A DNA stretch of 64,000 nt from Daphnia pulex (lineage: Eukaryota > Arthropoda > Branchiopoda > Diplostraca > Daphniidae), in the NCBI RefSeq assembly GCF_021134715.1, contig NC_060020.1, positions 6,200,001-6,264,000 of the forward strand, in the 5' to 3' direction. A program made the translations under genes and the position numbers. The notes below the pieces were generated by a model. It ran no database searches, was not told the DNA's origin, and was given only the letters and a program-made list of their open reading frames with translations. Positions 24,783 to 37,160 of the stretch are shown here, one piece after another (within the stretch, counting starts at the first letter, position 1; each line of letters opens with the position of its first letter).

Positions 24783-27489
24783 ATGGCAGAAAATATGGAC
24801 GATATTTGTGGTAATTTTGTATCCTTGTGTTGTCGTGTAAAGTCTGATCTTGATTTCTTTACTGATATACACAGATATTGATGCCTTGGCAGACCTATTG
24901 GATGAAGACAATGAGTTTCAACCATCTTCTTCAGCTGCTGCTGCTCCTGAGTCAAGTGAGTCTGATATTCTTAAGAAAAAGTTGGAAGACATGGAGAAAC
25001 AGATGGCTATGCTGAAGGATCAGCTGAAGCAACAAAATGATACCAAACCTACAGTACCTACATTAAAAGACGTTGGTTTGGATTTCAAATCAACACCTGG
25101 TAAACAAATACCTGTAAAACCAGAGGGCTCCAGTTTGGTACACACTCAAGAGTCTGATAGCTCAGAAGATGAGGAGGGAAATCGAACTGTAAACAACTAT
25201 AATGAATTTGGACAGTTTGTCAAACAACGACTAGCCCACCAACCCACAGTGGACAGGCTCAAGGGCCAAAACTGCCCTGAAGGATGGAAATCAAAACAAG
25301 GAGCATTAACAAAACTTAGCGGAGCTTCTGTTAAACCAGTTGTAGCTCCAGTAACTAGTGATAATGGATTCACAGACCCTTTCTTTGGCATCAAAATTAT
25401 CAATCCTCTTATTGGTTCAAGCACTCTTATGCAAAGAATGGAAGGCAGGAAGCAAATCAAAGTATCACAAATCAAAACTCACATGAGAGGTGGAGATATC
25501 AAAGATGATTGGGTCACAATGGCAGTGGTGATATCCAAAAGTGAGCCTAGAACATCACAAAAGGGTAAAAAATATTCCATCTGGAAGCTGAATGACTTGA
25601 AAGATTGCACCAAGCAAGTATCATTTTTCCTGTTTGGTGAAGTGTTTACTACTCACTGGAAGATGGCAGTTGGTTCCGTCATAGGAATCCTAAACCCAAA
25701 TTTCATGAAAGAAAGCAATCCGGAAGAGATAAGTTTTACAGTTGATCATCACCAGAAAATCCTTCATATTGGAGGTTCTAAGGTAATACAATTTCAATCA
25801 CGTTCCATTTCAAATTCCATCCAGTTAGCTTAATTTTATTCTTAGGATTTGGGTTGGTGTCGTGCAACTCGTAAAGACGGAAGTAAATGTACTTCCTTTG
25901 TAAATAAAACGGAATGTGAATTTTGCATCTACCACGTTCAAAATGAATTCAAAAAGTCTAGTGCAAAACGATCGGAAATCCAATCACATTTTTCGGGAAC
26001 TGGTCTTTCTACAAGTAGTATAGTCTATTTCTTTTGAATTTCTCTAATTTTCCTTACTTATTAGCCTATGTATTATGTTTGATTGTTAAACAGAGGATCG
26101 ACTGAAACAAAAAGTCTTGGGAAAAGAAGAGGTATTTTATGGAGGACAAATATTTACGGGGAAAGTAGTGGCACCTCCAGCTTCCAAGGTAGTTCTTTGA
26201 ATAATTACAAAGCCGAGTGTCACCGTAAAGAAAATTTTGCAATTTCTTATTCAGGCAAAGGATAACAAAATATTGGACAGTCTAAAACTGCAAAGTCAAG
26301 CTGCAAGATTGAAAGAGGAAGAAGAAAATCTGGCTAGGAAAAATATGAAAACTGAATTTTCCGAACGGTTGTTAAATCCAACTGCTGGGACCCGAAACTT
26401 ACTAAAATGTTTAGAACAGGCAAAGAGCTCGAAAGGATCTGCACCAATCTCTTCTCCTACAGCGCAAATGAAATCGATAACAGCCAGAGACTTAATCCAG
26501 CAACATCAACAGAAACTTCTAGAAATGAAGGCGATCCAGACGAAAGCAAGCCAAGCCGCTCTGTCGACTCCCCTGCTTGGTCGAGGACTGGTGCAAAATC
26601 AAAAGGAAATTGATCTCTCTGATGAGGTTTGGAAATTATAGTTCCAAAAGTAAATACCACTTTTTTCACCGACATGTTTACACCAGGCACGCCTTTCAAA
26701 ACCTCATCCGCGAATGATGTCGGCCAAATTAAAAGCGCTGCAACTTGTTAGGCTTAAAGGACAGCTGCAACCATCCGATCCTAATAATCCCATTCAGAAA
26801 CCAACCACGCCAAAAATGCAGGCCAAAGTAAGAAAGCGCGCTCTTAACACGTCTGATGATGAAGAGACGAGGGAAACTGCCGATGATGATCATGCAGATC
26901 TTCCGAGACCACCAAAAAGAAGTAAAGCCGAGCTAGACGGACTATTAGAGGCCAAATCGACGCACGCGAATTTGATTGATGAGTTTGAAGTCCAACAAAG
27001 TGAACTCTACTTTAACAAACTGGAAAGAAAGGAGCAAATGGAGACAAAAATGCTCGACACTTTTGAAATTAAAACCACTGCAGTCACTTGTTCAAAAGTA
27101 ATTAATTATATTTTTCATTGATCAAATTCCTCTATATTTAAATCTTCTTTCTTTACAGTGCAATTATACAGCTTTGTCAGCCTCTGAATTATGTCGTCGA
27201 GAAGGCCACCCAGTCCGTACAATCAAAGCGGTAAAGCGATTTTTCCAATGTAAGGATTGTAAACAGAGAACCATCAGCCTTGATAGGCTTCCTAAACGTC
27301 CCTGCACACACTGTGGTAGCTCGAATTGGGTCAAGGCAGCAATGGCTAAGGTCTGTAAATCTTTCTGTTTACACCTTGAAGAACAAAGGTGAACCATTTC
27401 TTTTTTATTTACAGGAACGAAAAGGGCCTACTTTACCTACAGAAGAATTATTGATACGAGGTGAAGAAAGGAAGAATCTTAATTGTTGA
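24783..27489 (+). CDS. MCM10: Replication initiation factor MCM10
   Basis: DNA-binding scaffold that activates the CMG helicase and recruits polymerase alpha. Exons: 24783-24810, 24875-25782, 25846-26014, 26094-26188, 26255-26626, 26687-27097, 27159-27350, 27415-27489; 749 residues with phases closing. The N terminus has a short coiled coil. The OB fold follows (FGIKIINPLIGSSTLMQRM, then the VSFFLFGEVFTTHWK strand). Exon 3 carries the family's CCCH zinc finger (CRATRKDGSKC, then CEFCIYH). The C-terminal domain has further zinc ligands: CNYTALSASELC with a following His, CKDCKQR, and CTHCGSSNW. These are MCM10 hallmarks. An E2F-like site lies just upstream. A poly(A) signal AATAAA is at 27640-27645. 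Confidence 0.95.
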
Positions 27490-27639
27490 TTTGCGAAATG
27501 CTGCCGGAACAAAATTATCAATCATCCACAATCACATTTTCAGGAAGTCGAATCTAAACTGAAAGGCTATTAGGCTAGTGATAATATTTTTCGTAATTTT
27601 GACAATCGCGTAACTGTAACATGCCTTTTTAACAGGTAC

Positions 27640-27645
27640 AATAAA
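27640..27645 (+). terminator. MCM10 poly(A) signal
   Basis: AATAAA about 150 nt after the MCM10 stop, followed by T-rich sequence. Confidence 0.65.
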
Positions 27646-27659
27646 ATGTTTTAGAAACA

Positions 27660-28863
27660 AATTTTTGTGAATATACTATGTAGGCTATTTCAAATACTGT
27701 AACATGTTTTCTAACATTTTTCAATAACTTAACAGCTAACAATTACTGGTTTTTATGATCAGTATTATCTTTTAGTAATTTCTTTTAATGCAAAGCAGTA
27801 ATGTTTTTTACGATCTACAATATCACTAGTCACTCGCCGGAAATGCCGAATGGTCCGACGTTTCTTTAATGATTTTCTCCTTTTTCATTTTGACGAGTTT
27901 TTAATGAAGAGCATACTACTATACAGCAGAGAAAATGCCTTTAACTTTTTTTATGTGTTACTATTCGAGACATGAAAGCGGACCGCTTGACGTTAGACAG
28001 GTGAAAATCACTTAAAAGATATGGTCTTTTCTCCTATATATGAGTTGTAGTAGGGCGGATACGGTGTGCTGGCCTACTTATATTACCACCATTTAACTGA
28101 ATTTAACGGATGTGTCTTTCGTTTCGTTTAGGCTGGAAAAAGTTAGGACCCAACTTATTAGCGGTGAAATTGGCACGGCTCGCAGAGAAAGCCTTGCCGG
28201 GAGAATACAACTTCTTTCCATACGTAATAATCACATAATAAGAAGAAGAATAAGAGTATCACCCGGCGCATCATCCTCGGTCTAAAAATGTTGTCTTTTA
28301 TATGACGATGCGTTTGACCTACATTGGGCAGCACAGCCGGAAACAATGGGACCTATTGGTCAAGTCCGCGAAGGGGAAACACTCGGAATGAGCCGCCACA
28401 CCGATTGTTTCAATTTTTATCTTTTTCCATCATTGAATTTATAAAAAAACACGTCATCGAGGCTCACACAATATAATTGGGGATTTTCATTTGAATAACT
28501 GGGACGTGAGATTTTTAAATTCGTATAAATTGAAAGAAAAAAAAGAAACCCTTTCGAAAATGAATGCAATTCTAATATACTCAAATCGGAAATTACTATA
28601 TTCATTAGATTATTCCCTTTTTTCTTTTCCCAATTACTAGGTGGATACAACCGATTATAAAATATGACGTGAGATAAAAAGGCACGAAGCCGATTCATTC
28701 GGCTGGCGAGATAACCAATTTAAAGAGAAAACGAATCGCATTGCCATTTCTCATCAGACATGATTTTCACACCTGTGCTGTTGCTGGTGCTGAATGACTC
28801 GGATTGATAATACAAAGTCCCGTTTATTACCACCGATATAACAAATGCAATAACAAGAAATAA
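27660..28863. other. Spacer between MCM10 and the CUB-domain gene
   Basis: No gene recognised. The right part should contain the CUB gene's 3' UTR; read on the minus strand, an AATAAA occurs near 28822-28828. Short frames here are uninformative. Confidence 0.5.
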
Positions 28864-30890
28864 TTAAAATAAATAAAAGATTTTCAGGAATTTCAGAAAA
28901 CGTCTCTGGAATGTTTGAAACCTGTTGAATGCCAATTTCTGACCGCTGGGGGTGACGACATGGGAAATGCTGATGGGCGGTTGTTGGGTTGTTATTGTTG
29001 ACGCAACAACAACATCAGACAAGGGGCTGCTGCTGGACTCTGCTGTTAAAGTGGTTGTTATCTCCGTCGTGCTGGACGGTGTCGTCAACGGGTCATCAGT
29101 TGATGAAGTGGTTAAGATAAGGTCGTCATTATCCGTCGTGCTGGTCATTACCAGAGGTGTGGAGGTCGTCGTCAGGTAAAATGGGTCAGTGGATTGGTCG
29201 TTTGTTGGACAGGTGCTGCTGCTCATCTCTTTTCTGGTTCAATTGTCGACTCTAATGGGACGCTGGTGGTGGTGGCGGGATATTCCAATTCACTGGAAAT
29301 TGTGCTGATGGAAACGATTGGCTGATTCGTTTCGTTCACGACTTGAGGTGGCTGGAATTTGGCAATCGCTGATTTCTGGTGAATTTTGGGCGAATGAAGA
29401 TCGGCGGGCGATTTCAAATGGAGCCACTGGATGCCACCAGAGTAATTGTTATTGGATGGGACAACTGGATGATCCAGTTTGGGTCGGCTGGTGGTGGTGG
29501 TTGTTGGGGCTGGATAAGTAGTGCTCGTTACTGGCAGTTTGACACGGTTGACGGTCACTCTGGGTCCTTCTCCGGCCAGGTAGTCTTCCATGACTCGATT
29601 CATCCAGCGCCGATTCAATCTGGCGTTCTTCTTGTTGACAGTCGTCGTTCGGGCATACGACGATTCTTCCTCTGCACATTCGCCTAATAATTATATCCAA
29701 TTCCATTCATTGGCAATTGGCAATTGTTATTCAAATCTTTTTTAAAAATTATATGGTCCTATATACCTTGGAGGGTAAACGAAAGTCCTTCAGAGAATCC
29801 GTCGTTGATGCCCAAATTCTTCATCGTGACAACTGTGACCTCATTTTCCGGTTGGTAGGCGTCCACGTACCAATGGAAGGCCGGAACATCACCAACATAA
29901 TGTCCGCAAATTCTTGTAATTATATAACAATAGTTTCTTTAATATCAATAATACAATTGCGTGACCTACTAAAAATAAATAGAAATACCTGGCGCCCGCG
30001 CCCCTCATGTTGGGTGAAACCGTGTAATATCCTTTGCTGCATCCGTCCACATCCGGCAATCGACTCCGTCCGTCCACTCGCATAGTCAGTCGAGCCCGAC
30101 GACAGTCGTCGTGTTGCACCTTTTTTTTTTAAACAAAAACATGTAATCATCTCACCGTGACGATAAGCTTCTTACTAATACTGAATTCTTACCGTGAAAT
30201 TCCAAACGCAGAGCATCGGGTAATCGCGTCTCGACGGGAAATGAGTCGATTTGTACGGCAAAAGTCGATCAAACGACAGGGGGATATTCCCGGTCCCGGA
30301 GCCTCCGCAGGTGTCTGATTTCAATACAAAATCAATTTCATCATCAGTTCTAATTGAATTTAATGATCAAACCGACTAACAAGAGCTATACTTGAATGTG
30401 CTACTTGGTAAAAATCATCTGTTATCAGATATATACTTAATTGACTATTATTTACTAGAAACATAAGGGACTCTCCTAACGGGGCGGCTATTGGCGGTCA
30501 ACGGGCCGAGTGAAGTGGCGACGAGTGCTGGTGCTTTAATAATAGTATTATTATAGTTCCCGTCCTATTATTATTTTCAGACTCTCCTCTGTGTGTTTGT
30601 GTGTAATAAATACCATCTAGTATGTTGCCAGTTAGCGGCGTTCCTACTGGCCCGTACGTCATCGGGCTATTTCCAATCAACGGTAATCGACCATTATCTT
30701 GCCTGCAGTAACCTGATCAGCAAATATAAGGAGGAATTGAAAATCAAAATCAAAACTATGCAGGTTATTGCCAAGTGTTACCTGCTGATGCCGACAAGAC
30801 AGTTGCCAAATGAAATAGCCACAAGAGGAGAAATGATTTGACCAATTTGTTTGTCTGCAATGTCGTTGAAAACAAATAAAGATACAACAT
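28864..30890 (-). CDS. Secreted CUB-domain protein with Thr/Ser-rich tail; frame break near the 3' end
   Basis: Exons (complement): 30890-30782 (ATG and signal peptide, FLLLWLFHLATVLSASA), 30314-30193, 30119-29989, 29912-29767, then 29683 to a TGA at 29223. This frame gives 322 residues with phases closing. Exons 2-4 form one CUB domain: TCGGSGTGNIPLSFDRL, the two central cysteines of DDC and DGC, and an ICGHYVGDVPAFHW strand, closing with FTLQGEC. The rest is Thr/Ser/Pro-rich and mucin-like. An ATG frame of 120 codons (29226-28864) with the same Thr/Ser-rich character overlaps the TGA by 4 nt in the -1 frame, so the tail may continue. The product is extracellular; partner and role are unknown. 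A TATATATGG lies upstream at 31100-31092. Confidence 0.72.
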
Positions 30891-31958
30891 CGTCAATTGG
30901 CAATAATAAAACGATAGAGATTCGATTTCGCACCTTTTCATTTGGGATTCCCGGACGTGATTGGGAGTTGCATGACATATTACACGGCACTAAAATGAAA
31001 ATCATTCACCAAGAGAATCGATATTTTTTATTGTCCGAGACGAGTTTGTCGATGTGATGACGCCATCTGGCAACACAGCACCCCGTCGGCTCCATATATA
31101 GGAGAGAACCCCCTCCCTATAATTCAGTCTAACTGAGTCTCTGTCAGTCTCTGTCTGCTCTTCATAGAGCACGGTCGCCAAAACACACTGATGCAGCCAC
31201 ATTCTACTTCTCTCTTTCTCACTTCATCACATGGCGCAGTTGGTAGGGTTTCAGAGACAAAAGTCGAACGGACACTGGACAAATTCACGAATGGAATGGG
31301 ACCTATTCTTCCTCTTTCCCCACACTCTCTACACATTAACAATAAGCTACAACATTCACAGCTGATTGCACACAGCACACGTGCTGATGATGCAAATAGA
31401 AACTAGGTTTGTCTTGTACTCGTCTTTGCTTCGTTAAATTCATTTCCATTCACCTCTAAAACGGGATCTTTCTCTCCACCAAAAAATGTAAATGGACATG
31501 GGAGGCATTTTGTGAATTTCTAAACACTCGAATTCAGTGGCCACATAAATTCACAGACAATTTCTTCCCGGTTCGTTTGGTTGTTTACGCGAAAACTGGA
31601 GCGTGAAAACACGCGGGAGGTAGTAACATTTACATTTTGAAAATGGACGCGAACAAAGGGTAGATGCTATTTTTTTCAATTATTTCGTTGCGAATATTAT
31701 TTGCAATTTGCATTTTGTTATCAGCGATTAGCGAATTTTGGTTCGTTTCTTAATTTTGCGCTCGATCATTTTTTAAATCCGGCAATAGTGCATCTCGTAA
31801 AAATAATGCAACCGATTTTTCGCGCCTAGTATTTTTTAGGGCAAAGGGCGACAGAGAAAAATAATATTTAGAAATTGTTTTCGTTGACTGTTTTGGGTGC
31901 CATTTTGTACTTTTGAGGTCTCTCAGATTAGTCGATTTAGATAACTGTTGTCCTTAAT
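30891..31958. other. Divergent spacer between CUB and LRR genes
   Basis: Holds the likely CUB promoter (minus-strand TATA at 31092-31100) and the LRR gene's 5' region. No RNA gene or coding exon is recognised. Confidence 0.5.
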
Positions 31959-33861
31959 ATGCCTCAACCGAAATGGTACGGAAAATCTCTTTCGGCATTG
32001 TGCATGGACAATATCGTCCTTAACATGGAGAAATTTACGGCATTACGTAGTTTGGAGCATGTTTCCTGGCATTTTTATCATATGCGTGAGTGTCTATAAA
32101 ATAGTTGCTATCTATTACTACTGTTATTTTATTATGCCATTTTGACTACACACAGCTTCACATTGTCTGGAGTACGTGACTGAATGTCTCTTGAAAGAGT
32201 ACTCGATAACAGAGGACATGTTTCATTTGCTCTTGAGCCCACACTTGAAAGTTCTGGATTTATCACAATATCATCTGGGCACTGGATGTGATGCCAACAG
32301 AAATCTTCGCATCTTTCGTCTAGCATCTGACAGATGTTTGGTATATACAAGACCAATAGTTAATTCTGCATTATAATAGTAGTAAATTTATGCATAACTC
32401 TTTGCAATTACAGCAACTCACTACACTGAAGCTTTATGAAGACTGGGTTCCCAAAAGAAAGAGAAATTTTGAAGTAGAAGAGACTTTTGCTTGTAGTTTG
32501 CAGCTTTTCGAACACCTGCAGATCCTTGATTTAAGTGGCACAATTTATGGTGCAAGAAGCATGCTCAAACTTGGATCAACCAATAAACCAAAAATAAGGT
32601 AGGGTCTACTTTAATAATGAAGTAAATTTATTGTATTCTGATTGTATTACACTTCATATTTTTTCCCCTAGGGAGTTGATAGTTGATTCCTGCCCTGGTG
32701 TGAACGATACAGTAGTTGAAGTGTTTTGCAAAGGTCAAAGTTCCCTTCAGAAATTATCAGTTTATGGAACGGAAGTGACTCATTCCGGAATTCGATTTGC
32801 TATCGAACATTTACCAGAGCTGAAAGAATTAAATTGCAGCAAAGAGTCTGATAAAATCCTAAAAGCTTTTCGTAGTATTCGTAAAGAAACTAGAGAATGC
32901 AAAAAATATTCCTTGACCAAGCACGATATGTCGACTTCATACGAAGTCTCCTATAAGAAAGGCAGCGTTTCATTGATGGTTGACATGTGTCCGTCGCTGG
33001 CGTCCGTCCATATTTTCTTGGGAGTAAACGATGAAGGATTTACAAATGAGGAGTTATTAGGTGAGAAAAATCTGAAGTAATGGTATTCATATGTGTGGGG
33101 AAATTAAATACAATTTTATTTCAGGTTTTCGAGAACTTAAACAACTAAAAAATCTCACAATTGTAGTCTCGTTATCCATCATGCCGTTCTCTATTCGTGG
33201 CGGAGTAATTCCTCTTCTACAAGCTCGTGGCCATACACTTGAAGAATTATGTTTATCGATGGAAGTAACGAGTGAAGAAGTGTATCACATCATCGAGTGC
33301 TGCCCGAATGTTCGCCGTTTGCTTCTTGATATAAAAGGAATGAATCTGGAAACTCCCGAACTGTTGTTTGATCACTCTTTTCCTTGGGATCTGGAAACTC
33401 CCGAACTGGTGGTAGATGATCGCGTCCACTCTTCTCTTTGTTCCCCAAAGGAAGTATTTCCGTTAAGGATGCTGGATTCTCTGCGATTTTACAATTTTTC
33501 CCGAGTCGCTAAATACGACATTTCACGCAAATTGTTGCTATTGCTTTTGTCTTCCCCTACTCTTACCGACATTTTCATAAACGAGTGTTTAACTCTTGAT
33601 GACCAAATCATTGAGGAAGCTTGCACTAAAAACAGTTTCAAGTATTTGACCAAGTTAAACTTTCGCAACTGTTATAATGTGAGCCAGAAAGGCATCGATT
33701 TCTTCCTGAACGAAGCGAATCCTTTGTCCGAAATCATTCTAGATAACTGTGGAAATGAGTTGAACCTTGAGAATATGAAAACCATGGCTCAAGAGAAGCA
33801 TTGGAAGGTAAAAATAGTTGTTGAATATGAAGAAGATTTCCATTTCCCTTATGAACATTGA
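31959..33861 (+). CDS. Leucine-rich-repeat protein (F-box/LRR-like, no F-box seen)
   Basis: Exons 31959-32085, 32156-32340, 32414-32598, 32672-33060 and 33125-33861 give 540 residues with phases closing. Irregular 24-30-residue LRRs are visible: HLKVLDLSQYHLGTG, HLQILDLSGTIYG, LQKLSVYGTEVTHSGIRF, YLTKLNFRNCYNVSQKGIDF. The last fits the cysteine-containing LRR type found in F-box and AMN1-like proteins. The N terminus (SLSALCMDNIVLNMEKF) is a helical segment, not a clear F-box. There is no signal peptide, so it is probably intracellular, possibly a ubiquitin-ligase adaptor. LETPEL occurs twice within 20 residues of exon 5, a small internal duplication. Exact function is unknown. Confidence 0.75.
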
Positions 33862-34640
33862 ATGAAGAAGAGAGGTTGTCACAGTGAGACAAATGTTTTT
33901 TTTTCTTGTTTTACCTGTTCGAACACTTTTTTTATGTTTATATGCTTTCACAAAATGCCCACTTAAAAGAAAAAAGAATATTGTTTTGTCAAATTTCTTT
34001 TTATCTGTGGTACTCAAGAAATAGTAATAAATTTAATAACATCAATTTTTTCATACTTTATTCAACAAATTTTCATAGGTTTAAATTCAGGGGATGGCTA
34101 CACTCATTCTGATAAGCTAAACAAATCTTATTTTGTGTTTGTATAATATTTTAGGACATGATTTTCATTAATTTGTTGCAAGTTCGCTTAAATGTCCGTG
34201 GTAATTTGGTCAAACTAGATTTCTCTTCCTTCAAGCTGTTAGAAATATTGGCGTCGTTTGCAGGTTAAATTAAAACGATTAAACTGAAAAAAGAATATAT
34301 TTTAATTAAAAGTCAATAACTAAACAAAACATCAAGCATTACCTAAACGCCGGTATAGGTAGCAAGAGACGACAAATCGACAAAATGCAACCGATTAAAT
34401 AAGACCGACAGCCATCAGGAAACATTAATTTGATCATTTTACCAACACTGCATGGACACCAACATAGGCAAATGACACATTAAAGTATGATGTTCAACTG
34501 CAAGACTGCACAAGCTCCATTTCAGCACATCTCTCAACTGGAAAATGACTGCAAAACAAACTGACCATGAACCTACAAAGTAAAAGAACATTTAGAAACC
34601 AATAATTATGCAATCCCTCTGAATTAATACAACAAATATT
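33862..34640. other. LRR gene 3' region and spacer
   Basis: AT-rich sequence after the LRR stop; no gene recognised. Confidence 0.4.
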
Positions 34641-35470
34641 ACAAAGCAATCAACAGCCGACAAGTTTTAAAAATGTAGTTCAAATCAATAGAAACTAAAC
34701 CATGTAAACCACATTTCCATTGTAAACTTAATTGAAAATTCTACAACAGAGAGGCAAAGGATAGGGGCTATGTGATGACCCTCTAGTTATCAAATAGTTA
34801 AATCTGTAGCCTTACAGTAAAAGAGACTTCATCAACACAATAAATTTAATTTTTTTGTTCTGCATGTGACAAAATGCAACAAGGAAAGTCCAGACTTCAC
34901 CTGAGTCCTACTTGAGAGAAAATCAATTACCATCGAGAAAGGATGTGACAGAATCCCTCATATTTGACTTTTAGAAAAGTTACAAAGGAGTCTACAGTTG
35001 GCAGGCTTTTCCAACATTATAAAAAAATGAAGTTCAATCAGTTTAAACCAATGGAAATTAAATCATGTAAACCACATTCCGATTGTACACTATACCAAAA
35101 ACGCTGCAACAGAGAAGAAAAGTATAATAACTCAGTCATCAATTAACTATTTCTGTAGCCTGATGGTTACAACTTGATCAACGTAATTACTTTGATTGTT
35201 CTGAAGTTCTCCGTGTGACAAAACAAATTTCAGCAATGAAGAAAGCCCAGACTTAACCTGGCTGTTAATCTGACTGAAAAAAAAAATCAATTACTATTGT
35301 GCAACAAAGTCACATGTGATTACAAAATGACAAAAGTAAAGTGAGACCATGCAAATTCCCGTCAATTCCTCAGGATTACTTTATAATTGTTCCAAAGGAA
35401 TCTGAAGATAGAAAGCTTTCCCAATATTAAAAACAATGCGGTTCAAACCAATGGACTTGCAGTTAAAAAC
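34640..35470. repeat. Degenerate tandem repeat, unit about 364 bp, two copies plus a partial third
   Basis: Matching blocks recur in the same order. CATGTAAACCACATT occurs at 34701 and 35064 (offset 363). AATCAATTAC occurs at 34921 and 35285 (offset 364). CAACAGAGA-type blocks and CCAGACTT-type blocks also repeat. A third partial copy (CAAAGGAATCTG, then AAACCAATGGA) starts near 35393. Copies have diverged by many substitutions and indels, so the duplication is old. Confidence 0.8.
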
Positions 35471-35850
35471 TCGATCACCATGATTACATCGCTTTATTTT
35501 GGAAAGATCTAGGCATCTCGACAAAATTTTCTAAGCTAGTCTCTAAACATTAGGCATTCAGCAGAAGATTTACATGAACTGGTACATAAACTGGTTTGCA
35601 TAGAAAAACACATTTACAAACCTGGACGATGGTCCATTATTCAGAGATCTGCAGTTGCTGTCGATTCTCGTCAAATGACAGCAGCCATCTTGAAAATAAC
35701 ACGCAAGCCACAACATTGCCATTTTTTCAGTTTTGCAATTAAAAACGTCTGTATCTGGCATCTCTGCAATTGCAAAGACCCAATCTCTCATGCCCATGGC
35801 CAAAGCGGCAAAAGTCCGACTGTGAACTGGAAATACAAAAATACAAAATG
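34640..35850 (-). ncRNA. Possible spliced non-coding transcript built from the repeats
   Basis: On the minus strand both full copies carry a pyrimidine-rich acceptor at the same place: CTCTCTGTTGTAG ending at 34741 and TTCTCTGTTGCAG ending at 35104. Each has a GTAAG- or GTAAC-type donor upstream at 34815 or 35170, defining introns of 75 and 67 bp. A run of ten T followed by CAG (35274-35285) gives a further acceptor. An exon-like block with AG/GT borders lies near 35690-35845. No frame stays open through these exons with a recognisable protein, so a non-coding RNA or a decayed gene is the likelier reading. Confidence 0.35.
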
Positions 35851-37160
35851 CAGCTTAAGCTTAACGACTATAGTGATTAAAACAAACAAAATTGTATTAC
35901 ATTATTGAAAAAAGAAAAATCCGTACCAGATTTGGAATCGACCTGACAAGTTCTATAGAATGTCTATGATTTACAAATCACGGAGGTGAAGTGGCGTGAG
36001 TGGCACAGGTGGTGTGCTGAAGTCTTAATAAGCACACCTTCTTAGCTTTAATAGTTTAATATTGATGCTCCGGTTCTGGTAGACTGTCTTTTTGATGTCG
36101 ACTTTCAATGCAGAAAGAGGAATCACAAACCATGAGACAGGATAAAAGATAAGTTATTGAGATTTAAGTTTTAGACTTTCTTTATCGTCACGCAGCTAAA
36201 CCAATCAACTTTCCTCCGTGTGCCAAAATACCTGTACACAACCCCTACGGGAAATTATAGGATGCTTACGCAAGCCACGATGGCACTTGAAGAAATATTC
36301 AAGAGCTGGTAAATCCCACTTTAATCCCTAAAATTCCATTTCGCTGTACACAAGTTGTTCACACAGCAATTAATCCATGTGACAACCGTCCAGTAAAAAG
36401 TTAAGTACTCAACTATTCGACCGTCTTCAAATCAAACCAGATATTCGCGATCCCCGTGAAATTTGAGATCGTTTTCATGTGTTTCAATCGAACCCCTTAA
36501 ATTTGGGCAGAACCGAACATGTTCAGGACATATTTCGATTTAGGCTGATTTTTTTATTTTTACTACCGACCCATGAAATAGACCCTTACTTAATAATGTA
36601 TCTCTTCTCTTATTACTCATGTCCATTTCATTATTCATTCTCGTTAGCAAGGGAACCTGAATTTCTCTAGTGGAAAAAATAAACCATATTTAGTTTTCGT
36701 CGGGGACTGGCCGACCACGGCTGACTTCGAATACTGTTATATCCTAGTCAACAGTAATTCAAATGGTCGTGGTCGTCAACAAGTTTAGTGCTGAATTTTG
36801 AATGAATAAAGTCTAAGAATTGATATAACTATAACCGACAAAATCAATTATAATTGTTATCATGACGATTTTTTAATTACTATGATTACTTCAACTTCCC
36901 TACAAATTTGTAAGAAACGAAACTGAACATAAAAAATAACGAATTATCACAAATTATTAAGCAACGTTGAATCCCTTAAAATTCCGGAAAGCATATGTGG
37001 ACTCGAAAATTGAAATAAAAGAAACTCTTAAACCAAACCGGTTTTGTTTGAATGGATACTATCCTCATGCTGTGTATGTATCATTAGATAAATTATACAA
37101 AGAACCCAACAAGAAACTAGCAAATAAGATATTAATAAAGCTGTACATACGAAACTACAA
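35850..37160. other. Spacer without recognised gene
   Basis: AT-rich. A small + strand open frame at 36967-37164 has no signature. An 8-bp perfect stem (36011-36018 with 36031-36038) is the only clear local structure. Confidence 0.4.

Noticed and set aside
31210-31285. tRNA-like A box (TGGCGCAGTTGG)
   Set aside because: No matching B box or cloverleaf with an acceptor stem follows at the right distance.
36011-36038. 8-bp perfect hairpin with 12-nt loop
   Set aside because: Stem too short for a miRNA precursor and not followed by a histone or terminator context; likely chance.
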